A stretch of 63,354 nt of DNA from an uncultured Gemmatimonadota bacterium (GTDB lineage Bacteria > Gemmatimonadota > Gemmatimonadetes > Longimicrobiales > Longimicrobiaceae): NCBI GenBank assembly GCA_902805735.1, contig CADCTW010000039.1:1-63354 (forward strand), read 5' to 3'. Shown piece by piece: positions 55,601 to 63,354 of the stretch; within the stretch, counting starts at the first letter, position 1; every line of letters starts with the position of its first letter. The position numbers were made by a program, and so were the translations under genes. The notes below the pieces were generated by a model that was given only the letters and a program-made list of their open reading frames with translations, made no database searches and was not told where the DNA came from.

Positions 55601-56391
55601 TCAGCCACTCTCTCCACGACGTGATTTCGGTGTAAATTGGCCCCGGGGTGCCCATCGCGCATGGCGCCTGGCCGGTTTGGCGCGCCGCCCTGCCGGGCTC
55701 AGCCGCCCGACACCAGGGGCCGCCGGAGGCGAAGCTCGCCGCCGCTCGGAGGCGGCGCGACGCCGTCTCCTGGCCGGCGTTCCACAGCGGCGTCGGGGCG
55801 ATTCCGCGCCCCGCCGGGTGCACGCATGCTCTGTTGCACCGCCGCGGAGGCGCGCTCGGAACCATGGGGCGGCAGGGGGTGCATTGGGTATCGCCGGCGC
55901 ATGAGGAGGTCGTGCGTTGGGGCGCCCACCTGCGTGGGCGGAGAACACGCGCACGTACTCAGCAAGCGCCCGGCCCGGCCGCCCCGCCGCGCCCAACAGC
56001 TCGCACGGGGTACATCCACGTGAGCAAAGTTGAGCAATTACGCACGATTTCGGCTTCCGTCGGCCGGAACGTGTGTGGCACGCCGGCCCTATGGGGACGC
56101 CGGAGCGCGCCACGGCGTCACACACTGTGACGCCGTGGCACACCCTTGCGGACGCGGAGGGGAACAGGAGCGCAATTCCCTGGTTATCCGGGGACGCCCT
56201 GCTGGTCCGGCGCGTGCTCCAGTGCGGCGGCGAGGCAGCTCGTGGCGTTTCTCCCGATCCCTTACGCGATTGTCCACTTCCAGCCGTGTGGCGCCCAGGC
56301 AGATGACCCGCGCCTCCGCACCGTACCTCCGGGGGGCCGGGAGCCGTGCCCTTCCCGGCACCCGCGCGGCACACGCACCGGGAGGTGAGTG
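55601..56391. other. 790-bp non-coding region upstream of the two-component operon
   Basis: All frames give Arg/Pro/Gly-rich junk, so no gene is called. At 56109-56139 is a perfect dyad GCCACGGCGTCACA-CAC-TGTGACGCCGTGGC, about 250 bp before the kinase ATG. The right part overlaps TGGCAC-N4-TTGCG, a near but wrongly spaced sigma-54 element. Shine-Dalgarno GGAGGTG at 56381-56387. Confidence 0.55.
56109..56139. promoter_or_regulatory. Perfect 14-bp-arm palindrome
   Basis: Arms 56109-56122 and 56126-56139, 3-nt centre. The distance to the kinase gene suits an enhancer-type operator for the encoded activator, but this is inference; it could also be a hairpin. Confidence 0.5.
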
Positions 56392-57843
56392 ATGCGGCTG
56401 GCCCATCGCCTGGTGCTCGGGACCAGTGCCGTCGTCGTGGCGGTCATGACCCTCTACGGGGTGACCGTGCTGCGGCAGAGGCAGGAATTGATCGAGCAGG
56501 CCCTGGTGCGCGAGACGGAAATGCTCGGGCACGCCATGCAGATCGTGGCGAACAGCTCGATCCGCAACCGGCAGACGGCTTCGCTGAACCGGGTGCTGGG
56601 CCGCATCCTGCGCGATCCGGACATGGCGATCAGCGCGGTGCTGGACTCCACCGGGCGCGTGATGGCGGGCGGACCGGCCAACGCGCTCGGCTGTGTTCCG
56701 CGCACGGTGAACCCGCGCGCGGGGGAGTCGCAGGTGTGGGCCAACTGCGGCGGACGCGTGCGGCTGGTGGTGCTTCCGCTGCGCGCGCCCGCGCGAGCGC
56801 TCGTGCTCGCGCGCCGCACCACGGTGATCGAGCGCGACACGGCCGCGTCCGCCCGCTCCATCGTGTTCACGAGCATCGCGCTGGCGGTGCTGGGTTCCCT
56901 CGCCATCGTGGCGGTGCTGCGGCGGTGGCTCACGGGCCCGCTGGACGCGATCCTCGCGGGCGTCCGCCGCCTGGGCGCGGCGGAGAATCCAGATCCCATC
57001 GAGGTGCCCCGCGCCGCCGCGGAGCTGCAGCACCTGGCGGGGGCGTTCAACGCGATGGTGGAGCGGCTGGAGGGGAACCAGCGCACCCTGATCCGCGAAG
57101 CCGAGGAGCGCATCGCCCTGGAGCGGAGGCTGCGCGACACCGAATCGTTCGCCGCGCTGGGGCGCCTGACGGGCGGCGTGGCGCACGAGCTGGGATCGCC
57201 GCTGGGCGTGATCCGGGTGCGCGCCGAAGCGATCCACGGGCTCCGCGGCGCGCCGGAGACCGCCCGGCGCCACGCCGGGGCGATCGCGGAGGAGGTGGAG
57301 CGGATCGAGAAGCTGGTGCGCGACCTGGTGCACGTGGCCCGCCGGCATGGCCCCACCGTGGTGCCCACCGACCTGGCCGGTGTGGTCGCCTCCGTCGCCG
57401 AGTCGATCCGGCCGGACGCGGACGCCGCGGGCATCGACCTCGCCGTGTCGCTTCCCCGGCACGCGCTCACCGTGCACGCGGACGGCCGTCTTCTTCACCA
57501 CGCGCTGTACGGGATCGTGCTCAACGCGGTGCAGGCGCTGCGCGGGCACCGCGGGGAGCGCATCCTCCATCTCCGCGTGGAGCAGGCGGATCACACGGCG
57601 TCCATCGTGGTGGAGGACTCCGGGCCCGGCATCGCCCCGGACCTGCTTCCCCGCGTGTTCGAGCCCTTCTTCACCACCAAGGACGTGGGCGAGGGAAGCG
57701 GGCTGGGGCTGGCCATCAGCGCCGGCATCGCGGAAGAGCACGGCGGCCGGCTCGTTCTCACGGCGGCGGAGGGAGGCGGAGTGCGCGCCCAGCTCGACAT
57801 CCCGCTGGCCACGCGGCCGGCCCAGCCTTCGGCGGCGGCATGA
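56392..57843 (+). CDS. Sensor histidine kinase
   Basis: 483 residues: TM1 (8-28), an extracytoplasmic sensor of about 125 residues with two cysteines (about 101, 119), TM2 (156-176), HAMP, HisKA with phosphoacceptor His265 in GGVAHELGSP, and HATPase_c (N-box LNAVQAL, G1 DSGPGIAPD, F-box FEPFFTTK, GSGLGLAIS). NtrB/ZraS-type. ATG at 56392 has GGAGGT 5 bp upstream. Its TGA overlaps the next start (ATGA). Confidence 0.93.
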   Translation: MRLAHRLVLGTSAVVVAVMTLYGVTVLRQRQELIEQALVRETEMLGHAMQIVANSSIRNRQTASLNRVLGRILRDPDMAISAVLDSTGRVMAGGPANALGCVPRTVNPRAGESQVWANCGGRVRLVVLPLRAPARALVLARRTTVIERDTAASARSIVFTSIALAVLGSLAIVAVLRRWLTGPLDAILAGVRRLGAAENPDPIEVPRAAAELQHLAGAFNAMVERLEGNQRTLIREAEERIALERRLRDTESFAALGRLTGGVAHELGSPLGVIRVRAEAIHGLRGAPETARRHAGAIAEEVERIEKLVRDLVHVARRHGPTVVPTDLAGVVASVAESIRPDADAAGIDLAVSLPRHALTVHADGRLLHHALYGIVLNAVQALRGHRGERILHLRVEQADHTASIVVEDSGPGIAPDLLPRVFEPFFTTKDVGEGSGLGLAISAGIAEEHGGRLVLTAAEGGGVRAQLDIPLATRPAQPSAAA

Positions 57844-59225
57844 GCACGGGCAACCCCGCGGCCACCGTGCTGGTGGTGGACGACGACGACTCGATGCGCG
57901 AGACCATCACGGAGGTGCTCGCGGCCCACGGGTACCGTGCCCTGCCCTGCGCCGGCGCGGAGGAAGCGCTGGAGCGGCTGCAGGCGGATGGGGCCGACGT
58001 GGTGCTGACCGACCTGCGGATGCCGGGGATGAAGGGGGAAGCGCTGCTGGCGGAGGTGCGCCGCACCTTTCCCGAGATCCCCGTGATCGCGGTGACGGCG
58101 TTCGGGTCGGTGTCCAACGCCATGGAGCTCACCCGGGCGGGGGCCTTCGACTACCTGGAGAAGCCGTTCCGCACCCAGGCCCTCTTCGACTCGCTGGACC
58201 GCGGCCTGCGCGAGAGCGCGCCCCGCCGCGAGCAGGCGCGGATGGTCCGGCAGCAGGGGCGGCACCTGGAGGGGATCGTGGGCTCCAGCGCGCCCCTCCG
58301 CGCGCTCTTCGAGCGGATCGCCCGCGTCGCGCTCTCCCCGGCGCCCGTGCTCATCACCGGCGAGAGCGGAACGGGAAAGGAGCTGGTCGCGCGCGCCGTC
58401 CACCAGGCGAGCGGGCGCAGGGAGATGCTGGCGGTGAACTGCGGAGCGATTCCGGACCAGCTCCTGGAGTCCGAGCTGTTCGGGCACGTGAAGGGGGCGT
58501 TCACCGGCGCCACGGCGGACAAGAAGGGCCTGTTCCACGCCGCGGACGGCGGAACGCTCTTCCTGGACGAGATCGGCGAGATGCCCCCGGCGCTGCAGCC
58601 CAAGCTCCTGCGCGTGCTGGAGAGCGGCGAGGTGCGCCGGGTGGGGGAGGTGCAGGCCCGGCGCGTGGACGTGCGGATCGTCGCCGCCACCAACCGGGAC
58701 CTGGCGGTGGAGGTGGAGGAGGGCCGCTTCCGCGAGGACCTGTACTGGCGCCTCCGCGTGCTGCACCTGGAGGTCCCGCCCCTCCGCGAGCGGGCGGCGG
58801 ACATCCGCCTGCTGATCGAGTGGTACGTCCAGCGGGCCCGGGACTCCCGCACGGGAGGAAAGCGCATCAGCTCCGCCGCGGCGGAGCTGATGGCCGACTA
58901 CCACTGGCCGGGCAACGTCCGCCAGCTCCTGAACACCCTGGAATCGGTGATGGTCTTCGCGCCCGGCGACGAGATCGGGCCCGGCGACCTCCCGGAAGAG
59001 ATCCGGCGCGCGTCGGGGAACCGGGAGGTGATCCGGTCCGCCGCGGAGCGCGGGCTCTCGCTGGCCGAGCTGGAGCGCGACTACATCTTCGAGGTCCTCA
59101 GGCGCACGGGGGGCAACAAGAGCCGCGCGGCGGACGTCCTCGGCATCCCGCGGCGCACCCTGTACCGGCGGCTCGACGAGTACGCGGCCGACGCGGTGAA
59201 CGGCGGCCGGTCCGGCGGCGCCTAG
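57840..59225 (+). CDS. NtrC-family response regulator (sigma-54 activator)
   Basis: 461 residues: receiver domain (acidic pocket DDDD at about 14-17, phospho-Asp58 in LTDLRMP, Lys in EKPF), AAA+ domain with Walker A GESGTGKE (174-181), sigma-54-contacting GAFTGA (219-224), Walker B GGTLFLDEIGE, arginine finger FREDLYWRL, and a Fis-type HTH (NKSRAADVLGIPRRTLYRRL). Activates sigma-54 promoters when phosphorylated by the kinase upstream. Its TAG overlaps the stop of the convergent gene. Confidence 0.95.
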   Translation: MSTGNPAATVLVVDDDDSMRETITEVLAAHGYRALPCAGAEEALERLQADGADVVLTDLRMPGMKGEALLAEVRRTFPEIPVIAVTAFGSVSNAMELTRAGAFDYLEKPFRTQALFDSLDRGLRESAPRREQARMVRQQGRHLEGIVGSSAPLRALFERIARVALSPAPVLITGESGTGKELVARAVHQASGRREMLAVNCGAIPDQLLESELFGHVKGAFTGATADKKGLFHAADGGTLFLDEIGEMPPALQPKLLRVLESGEVRRVGEVQARRVDVRIVAATNRDLAVEVEEGRFREDLYWRLRVLHLEVPPLRERAADIRLLIEWYVQRARDSRTGGKRISSAAAELMADYHWPGNVRQLLNTLESVMVFAPGDEIGPGDLPEEIRRASGNREVIRSAAERGLSLAELERDYIFEVLRRTGGNKSRAADVLGIPRRTLYRRLDEYAADAVNGGRSGGA

Positions 59226-60583
59226 CGGAGGGCGGGCTCCGCGTCCGGCGTCAGCCGGTGCGCCACCTCCGACATCACCCAGCGGAACTTGCCGCTCGCC
59301 GCCGGGGCGATGTGGGCCACCTCGTGGATGGCGATCTCCGCTCCGGCCCCCACCAGCCCCGCGAAGTCGGCCACGATGCGCTCCCGCACCGCCGCGGGGA
59401 GCGGCGAGCGCGTCACCACCAGGATGGCGAAGCGGTCGATCGCCTCCTGGCGGATCTGGTATTTCTGGATGAGCGCGAGGTGGTGGTCGACGACGTGCGC
59501 CAGCGCCATCCCGTGCACGAACCCGCCGCCGGGGAGCGGGATCAGGTCCAGCGTGCGCCCCACCACCCGGTCCAGCACGGTGTACGGGAGCCCCGCCGCG
59601 GGGGTGGGGGCGAGCTCCAGCAGGTCTCCCAGCCGGTAGCGCAAGAAGGGAAAGGCGTGGGAGAACAGGTCGGTGATGACGGCCTCGCCGCCTGGCAGCG
59701 TCTCCACCACGTACATGTCGTCGTTGATCAGCAGCTCGCCGCGCGGGTCCGTCTGCGCGATCGCCCCGAGCTCCACGGAACCGTAGAACTCCACCACGGG
59801 GCATCCGAACGCCGCCTCCATCGCCGCCCGCTGGAAGTCGTACAGCTTCTCGCTCTCCGTGACCGCCACTTTCAGGCGCAGCTCCCCGAAGTCGCTTCCC
59901 GTGTCCAGCAGGTGCCGCGCGATCACGTAAAGCGCGGAAACGTAGCCGTGCAAGTACACGGGCCGGGCGGCGCGCAGCCGGGCGACCGCCTCGGCCACGT
60001 TGTCCGCGGTGAGCGAGTAGGCGTCGATGCCCACGCTGTTGTTCATCCAGTCCCGCACAGCGTGCCGCCGCTGCACCCGCCGGATCTGTGCGGGGGACGC
60101 GTTGAAGTGGTAGTTCCGCCCCCACACCCGGCCGCGGCGGTCCCCGTTGCGGATGCCGTGGCGCAGCAGCGACCTCCACATGCACGCGTAGCTGTAATCA
60201 AGCGACGCGTGGCTGCGGCGGAAGCGGAAGGGCTCGCCGCTGCTGCCGCTGGTCCGGTTGACCACCAGGTTCCTGGCCGGGTACGCGTCCGACTGGAAGT
60301 CTTCGAAGCGGGTCCGGTACTCCTCCTTGGTGACGACGGGCAGGTCCCCCAGCCCCACCGACTTCACGCTGCCGATGCCGCTTTCCGCGAACCACCTGCG
60401 GTAGAACGGCACGTGCTTCACGGCGTGGGCGACCAGCTCCTCCAGCCGCTGCTCCCGCAGCGCCAGGAGCTCCGCGCGGCTGAGCGAATCCATCCGCAGC
60501 ACGCCGGGCCAGTACTGCTTGATATACGGGTGCGCCACCCGGTCCTTGAACCAGGCGCGGCGATTGGCGTAGATGCTCATCAT
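59222..60583 (-). CDS. Adenylate-forming enzyme, PaaK/CapK-like
   Basis: 453 residues of the phenylacetate-CoA ligase/CapK family: VNRTSGSSGEPFRF (phosphate loop), VAVTESEKL, VEFYGSVELGAIAQ (adenine site) and YRLGDLLEL (hinge). CapK-type members adenylate acids for capsule, polyketide or surface modification; substrate unknown. ATG 60583 (MMSIYANRRAWF); upstream frame reads E1 repeat. A sigma-54-like element lies upstream, and the gene is convergent with the NtrC-type regulator, so it may be its target (inference). Confidence 0.85.
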   Translation of the reverse strand: MMSIYANRRAWFKDRVAHPYIKQYWPGVLRMDSLSRAELLALREQRLEELVAHAVKHVPFYRRWFAESGIGSVKSVGLGDLPVVTKEEYRTRFEDFQSDAYPARNLVVNRTSGSSGEPFRFRRSHASLDYSYACMWRSLLRHGIRNGDRRGRVWGRNYHFNASPAQIRRVQRRHAVRDWMNNSVGIDAYSLTADNVAEAVARLRAARPVYLHGYVSALYVIARHLLDTGSDFGELRLKVAVTESEKLYDFQRAAMEAAFGCPVVEFYGSVELGAIAQTDPRGELLINDDMYVVETLPGGEAVITDLFSHAFPFLRYRLGDLLELAPTPAAGLPYTVLDRVVGRTLDLIPLPGGGFVHGMALAHVVDHHLALIQKYQIRQEAIDRFAILVVTRSPLPAAVRERIVADFAGLVGAGAEIAIHEVAHIAPAASGKFRWVMSEVAHRLTPDAEPALR

Positions 60584-60713
60584 GGATCGGGAGGAACGGG
60601 ATTTAAGCGCCGGCGTTCGGGCGCACCCCGATTCAGGGACCGTTCCATGGCGGCAGCGTCGGCCAAACCCCCAATAACCCAGCGAATCCGCCGATCGGGC
60701 GGCCCGGGCGGAT

Positions 60714-60740
60714 TGCCTCCGCTGTGCCGCGGCGGCACAG
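60714..60740 (-). promoter_or_regulatory. Sigma-54-like element and dyad upstream of the PaaK/CapK-like gene
   Basis: Minus strand CGGCACAGCGGAGGCA (60729-60714) keeps the GG-N10-GC spacing of -24/-12 promoters, with GGCAC but only GCA of the -12. It overlaps the dyad CTGTGCCGC-G-GCGGCACAG (60722-60740). Confidence 0.35.
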
Positions 60741-60767
60741 GCGTGTGGCTGGGTGGCACAAGGCAAC

Positions 60768-60817
60768 GGGCTCACACAGAGACACAGAGGCACAGAGATG
60801 GCCCCACTCTGTGCCTC
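60768..60817. repeat. E1 repeat, right arm decayed
   Basis: CGGGCTCACACAGAG plus octamers (60768-60797); the opposing arm is only ACTCTGTGCCTC (60806-60817). Confidence 0.85.
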
Positions 60818-61408
60818 GCTACGCATAGGCTGTGGTGGCGGCTAGTGAGCGGGAACGCCCCCGCACCTTCCCTTACGCTATCCGACACGTTTCATTGAGC
60901 CATGCCGGCGCGTCCTTCGCGGTGCCCAGGAGCGCAATACGATGCGCCCGATTTCGCATTCGCGTGCAGCGTGAGCGCGCGGACACCGAACGGGCCGCAC
61001 CGATACCGCTACTTCCGCGTATATCTCTCTTTCCCGCGATCCGCACGCGCCCCAGACGGAGCGACTCAGGAGCGCCGCTACCGCTGGCTGAGGCCAGACG
61101 GTGAGATTCTATCTGCCGCCAACTGCCGCATTCCGGCGACCCCCAGGGCCGCGGAGATCCTGGACAGGCGTGTGAAGCTGACCGCTCGTCCCCGCCGAGC
61201 GGGATTGGGCGAAGACAAGGAGATGAGCATCATGTCCACTGGCTGCGGCACTGTCGCAAATCCGTGCATCCTGGAGCTCATCCACAATAGCGGCGATGGC
61301 GCCCACTACGGAGTTGGGTGGGACACCTCAGACCGGATCCGTGTAGAGCCCGTTCGGGCCGCTGTACACCGAACCGTACTTCGACAAGCTCGATGCTGGG
61401 GACGATTC
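60818..61408. other. Intergenic region without a supported gene
   Basis: 590 bp. Overlapping frames are open but lack homologous-looking sequence, and the base composition is slightly less GC-rich than elsewhere. Possibly decayed coding sequence or recently acquired DNA together with the next two genes. Confidence 0.45.
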
Positions 61409-61417
61409 ATGCATGAA

Positions 61418-61960
61418 ATGACTGGCCGGATCGCGAAGGTTCTGGCAGGGCTCACCGTGATGGCGCTACCGGCGCACGGCCAGGCCGGCGGCATCTCCGG
61501 CACCGAGATTGTCGGGAGCGTCATGGAGTATCGCCTGCACTGGATCGGTGACTCCACTCGGTTCGACGGATGCGCGGTGTACCGCGCAGCGGGACGTCCG
61601 TCAGACTTCCCTTCCGGGATCAAGGCGCCGATCCAGCATCTGCTCGACCGTCGCACGGACCCTTGCAGCCGCACCGCGATCGCAAATCCTTCGCACCACA
61701 CGCGGAGGATTGTCCTGGTGGACTCTCTTACGACCTCCGACTCACTCGCGCACGTGTACCTGACTGTGCATCGAAAGGAGCGTACCCATCGTGAGAACTA
61801 CACGGTGCGCGTTCCAGCTTCAGGAGGAGCAGGCGCTGGGGTGCAGAGGGTGACGCTGTGGGGAGCCATCCAGGTTTATTCTCCCCGCAGACCAGCAGGT
61901 ACTTTGAGCCCGTCGCGTCGGAGCCCCACCACCAAGCCCAATGCCACCTACACCCCATGA
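61418..61960 (+). CDS. Secreted hypothetical protein
   Basis: 180 residues. Signal peptide RIAKVLAGLTVMALPAHGQA with cleavage about residue 22. Mature part has one pair of cysteines (GCAVYRAAG; DPCSRTAI) and a C-terminal strand region RIVLVDSL, AHVYLTVHRKERTHRENY. ATG 61418 or 61409 possible. The last 20 nt overlap the start of the next gene. Unknown function. Confidence 0.55.
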   Translation: MTGRIAKVLAGLTVMALPAHGQAGGISGTEIVGSVMEYRLHWIGDSTRFDGCAVYRAAGRPSDFPSGIKAPIQHLLDRRTDPCSRTAIANPSHHTRRIVLVDSLTTSDSLAHVYLTVHRKERTHRENYTVRVPASGGAGAGVQRVTLWGAIQVYSPRRPAGTLSPSRRSPTTKPNATYTP

Positions 61961-62741
61961 TCTGCAGATCGCGACGGCACTCGCGGAGCGCGTGGTGGCG
62001 GTTGGCCTCGGCCGTGTGCGGCGCGTCGTGATGATCGGATCACGCGCGCGTGGCACCGCGCGCGCCGAGAGCGATCTTGACCTCGTGGTCCCGGTAGAGA
62101 CACCGACGGAGGAACGCCGGTGGGGGGCAGCGGACTTTGCGCGTGAGCGGGGCCGCATCCAGCGTGTCATCGGCCCTCCTCCGGTGCGCGCCGATCTCTC
62201 CGTCCGCACGACTGACCGCTACGAGGAGGCGCGAAGAGTAATCGGCGGGGTGGAATACCAGGTCGACGCGGAAGGCATCGACGTGTATGCGGAGGCGTTT
62301 CAGCGCACGCCCGTGGTCCGCAGCGATGCGGAACAGGTGCGCCGAGAGCACACGTACGGCTGGCTTCAGCACGCCGTCGACGTCCTCACGCAAGCACTTC
62401 GACTGAACAATGCCCGCGCACTCCGGCCGGTGAACACCGCTCCCCACCCCCACGAGATCGAAGCAGCGCGGTCAGCTGTCAAACGCGCGATCACCTCGCT
62501 CCTCGTCTGGCATCGGATCACGCCATCGACTCTGCATGACGACGAGGGCATGCTGGCACAGCTAGCGAATGCAGATCCGGAGATCGCCTCGCAGTTGCGC
62601 TCGATCCTCGCGCAGGGTCCAGGGAGCGCGCGAGTGGCCCACGCGGTACTTGGCTGCGCGGTGGCACGCCTGAACAAGGATGCGCGCATGGCCCCGTTCC
62701 TGTCACGTTTGACGACGCCGTTGGTGCTCCTCACTAGCTAA
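61941..62741 (+). CDS. MNT nucleotidyltransferase-HEPN-like fusion
   Basis: 266 residues. N-terminal minimal nucleotidyltransferase: GSRARGTARAESDLDLVV (33-50) with the GS and DxD, third acid near D85 in VRADLSV. C-terminal helical region (about 130-260) resembles HEPN (WLQHAVDVLTQAL, ARSAVKRAITSLLVWHRI, then R192-x6-H199). MNT and HEPN are usually separate antitoxin and toxin genes; here they are one chain. Could be an AMP-adding regulator or a remnant toxin-antitoxin pair. The HEPN assignment is by pattern only. Confidence 0.75.
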   Translation: MPPTPHDLQIATALAERVVAVGLGRVRRVVMIGSRARGTARAESDLDLVVPVETPTEERRWGAADFARERGRIQRVIGPPPVRADLSVRTTDRYEEARRVIGGVEYQVDAEGIDVYAEAFQRTPVVRSDAEQVRREHTYGWLQHAVDVLTQALRLNNARALRPVNTAPHPHEIEAARSAVKRAITSLLVWHRITPSTLHDDEGMLAQLANADPEIASQLRSILAQGPGSARVAHAVLGCAVARLNKDARMAPFLSRLTTPLVLLTS

Positions 62742-62749
62742 CCGCGGTT

Positions 62750-62811
62750 TCACACAGAGACACAGAGGCACAGAGACGACTTTATCTCTGTGCCTCTGTG
62801 TCTCTGTGTGA
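62750..62811. repeat. E1 inverted repeat between convergent stops
   Basis: Perfect 27-bp arms (62750-62776, 62785-62811), 8-nt centre. 8 bp after the stop of the MNT-HEPN-like gene and 9 bp before the stop of the leftward gene at 62821. Confidence 0.95.
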
Positions 62812-62820
62812 GCCCTGCTT

Positions 62821-63354
62821 TTAACGACGGCTGTAGCCGAGCACGAACCCGGTGACGAGCAAGCCCAGCGGGTCGGCGGAGTTGCCGGCCAGGAAACCGT
62901 CCGGATCTTCGCGGAGCGCGCGGGCGATGGATTCCAGGCGGTCCGCCACTTCGCCGAAGCGTTGCGGCGCGGGCTCGGCGGCCGGTGGCGTGTGGGGCGC
63001 GGGCTCGTCGTCGACGGGGGCCAGGATGGATTCCCAGCTCGGCGCGGCGGGCGCCTCGGAGGTGTGGACGCGGGGGCCGGCGGCGGGCATCTCCAGCCAG
63101 GGGAGGTCCTCGGCGGCCGGGGGCGCGGGGGTCTCCCAGGGCTGCGAATCGGCCTCGTCCGCGTCGAAACCCTGCTGCGGGAGGTCGTCCGGGTCGCCCA
63201 CGTCGTGCGCCGGGAGGGGCACCTCCATGCCGAAGTCGTCGGCGGGCTCTTCGTACGGCGCCACGGCCGGCTCCTCGTACGGCGCCACGGCCGGCTCTTC
63301 ATACGGCGCCGCGGAGGGCGCGGCGGGCGCGGAGGGCGCGGCGGGCGCGGAGGG
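62821..63354 (-). CDS. Acidic proline-rich protein, 5'-truncated by window edge
   Basis: At least 177 residues, C-terminal part only. Contains short tandem repeats (APYEEPAV twice or more, and PSAPAA upstream to the edge), then Pro/Glu/Ala-rich disordered sequence, and at the C terminus FGEVADRLESIARALREDPDGFLAG and the hydrophobic PLGLLVTGFVLGYSRR. Function unknown; perhaps a scaffold tail. Confidence 0.7.
   Translation of the reverse strand, partial: PSAPAAPSAPAAPSAAPYEEPAVAPYEEPAVAPYEEPADDFGMEVPLPAHDVGDPDDLPQQGFDADEADSQPWETPAPPAAEDLPWLEMPAAGPRVHTSEAPAAPSWESILAPVDDEPAPHTPPAAEPAPQRFGEVADRLESIARALREDPDGFLAGNSADPLGLLVTGFVLGYSRR

Noticed and set aside
56136..56151. Sigma-54 promoter TGGCACACCCTTGCGG for the kinase operon
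   Set aside because: GG to GC spacing is 9, not 10, and it overlaps the palindrome; kept only as a comment.
55601..56374. Several overlapping frames of 110-257 residues in the 55.6-56.4 kb gap
   Set aside because: All are Arg/Pro/Gly/Ala-rich without motif, start site or conserved pattern, and compete with one another.

Overview
The window is about 63 kb of very GC-rich bacterial chromosome. Gene content fits a Gram-negative soil-type bacterium: K+-dependent-type membrane pyrophosphatase, cytochrome-oxidase haem A synthesis, PadR plus MacB/FtsX-like permease, RCC1/Ig-like lipoprotein. I infer Gemmatimonadota, probably the Longimicrobium lineage. That placement rests on gene style and the unusual intergenic repeats, not on a search.

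Layout. 0-2.7 kb: 5' end of a leftward 16S rRNA gene with its promoter, a small very acidic protein, and typA. 2.8-12.5 kb: a PfpI-like/MarR operon with two clear operators, an arginine/agmatine/ornithine group (ureohydrolase, TIGR00300-type ornithine cyclodeaminase-like protein, SpeA) with fur inside it, and nrnA. 13-20 kb: APC permease, hppA, an AsmA/TamB-like short protein and a metallophosphoesterase. 20-30.1 kb: a long leftward housekeeping run (tgt, yajC, def, fmt, thiE, thiS, thiG, rsmB, PASTA protein, TlpA thioredoxin, YbbR-like, tsaD), mostly joined by 4-nt stop/start overlaps but interrupted by repeat arrays. 30.3-39.3 kb: mreB, then leftward yebC-ruvC-ruvA-ruvB-queA and a set including an inositol-monophosphatase-like enzyme, cutA and TPR proteins. 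39.9-42.4 kb: a pterin cluster (animal-type PTPS, folE, SDR, QueD-like PTPS) behind a structured leader. 42.6-48 kb: nfo, a DinB-like protein, divergent ctaB/ctaA. 48-52 kb: RCC1/Ig lipoprotein and a zinc-ribbon membrane protein between two copies of a tRNA-flanking repeat, with tRNA-Arg(CCU). 52-63 kb: PadR/permease pair, a two-component operon with a sigma-54-type activator convergent to an adenylate-forming enzyme, a secreted protein, a nucleotidyltransferase-HEPN-like fusion, and a truncated acidic/proline-rich protein at the right edge.

The most striking property is not a single gene. At least four families of short, highly regular intergenic repeats (called E1-E4 here) occupy nearly all gaps. 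E1 (octamer ACACAGAG) and E3 often start or end within 0-10 bp of a stop codon, often filling the space between convergent genes. Several genes also appear to lack any ATG, GTG or TTG start and must begin at CTG.
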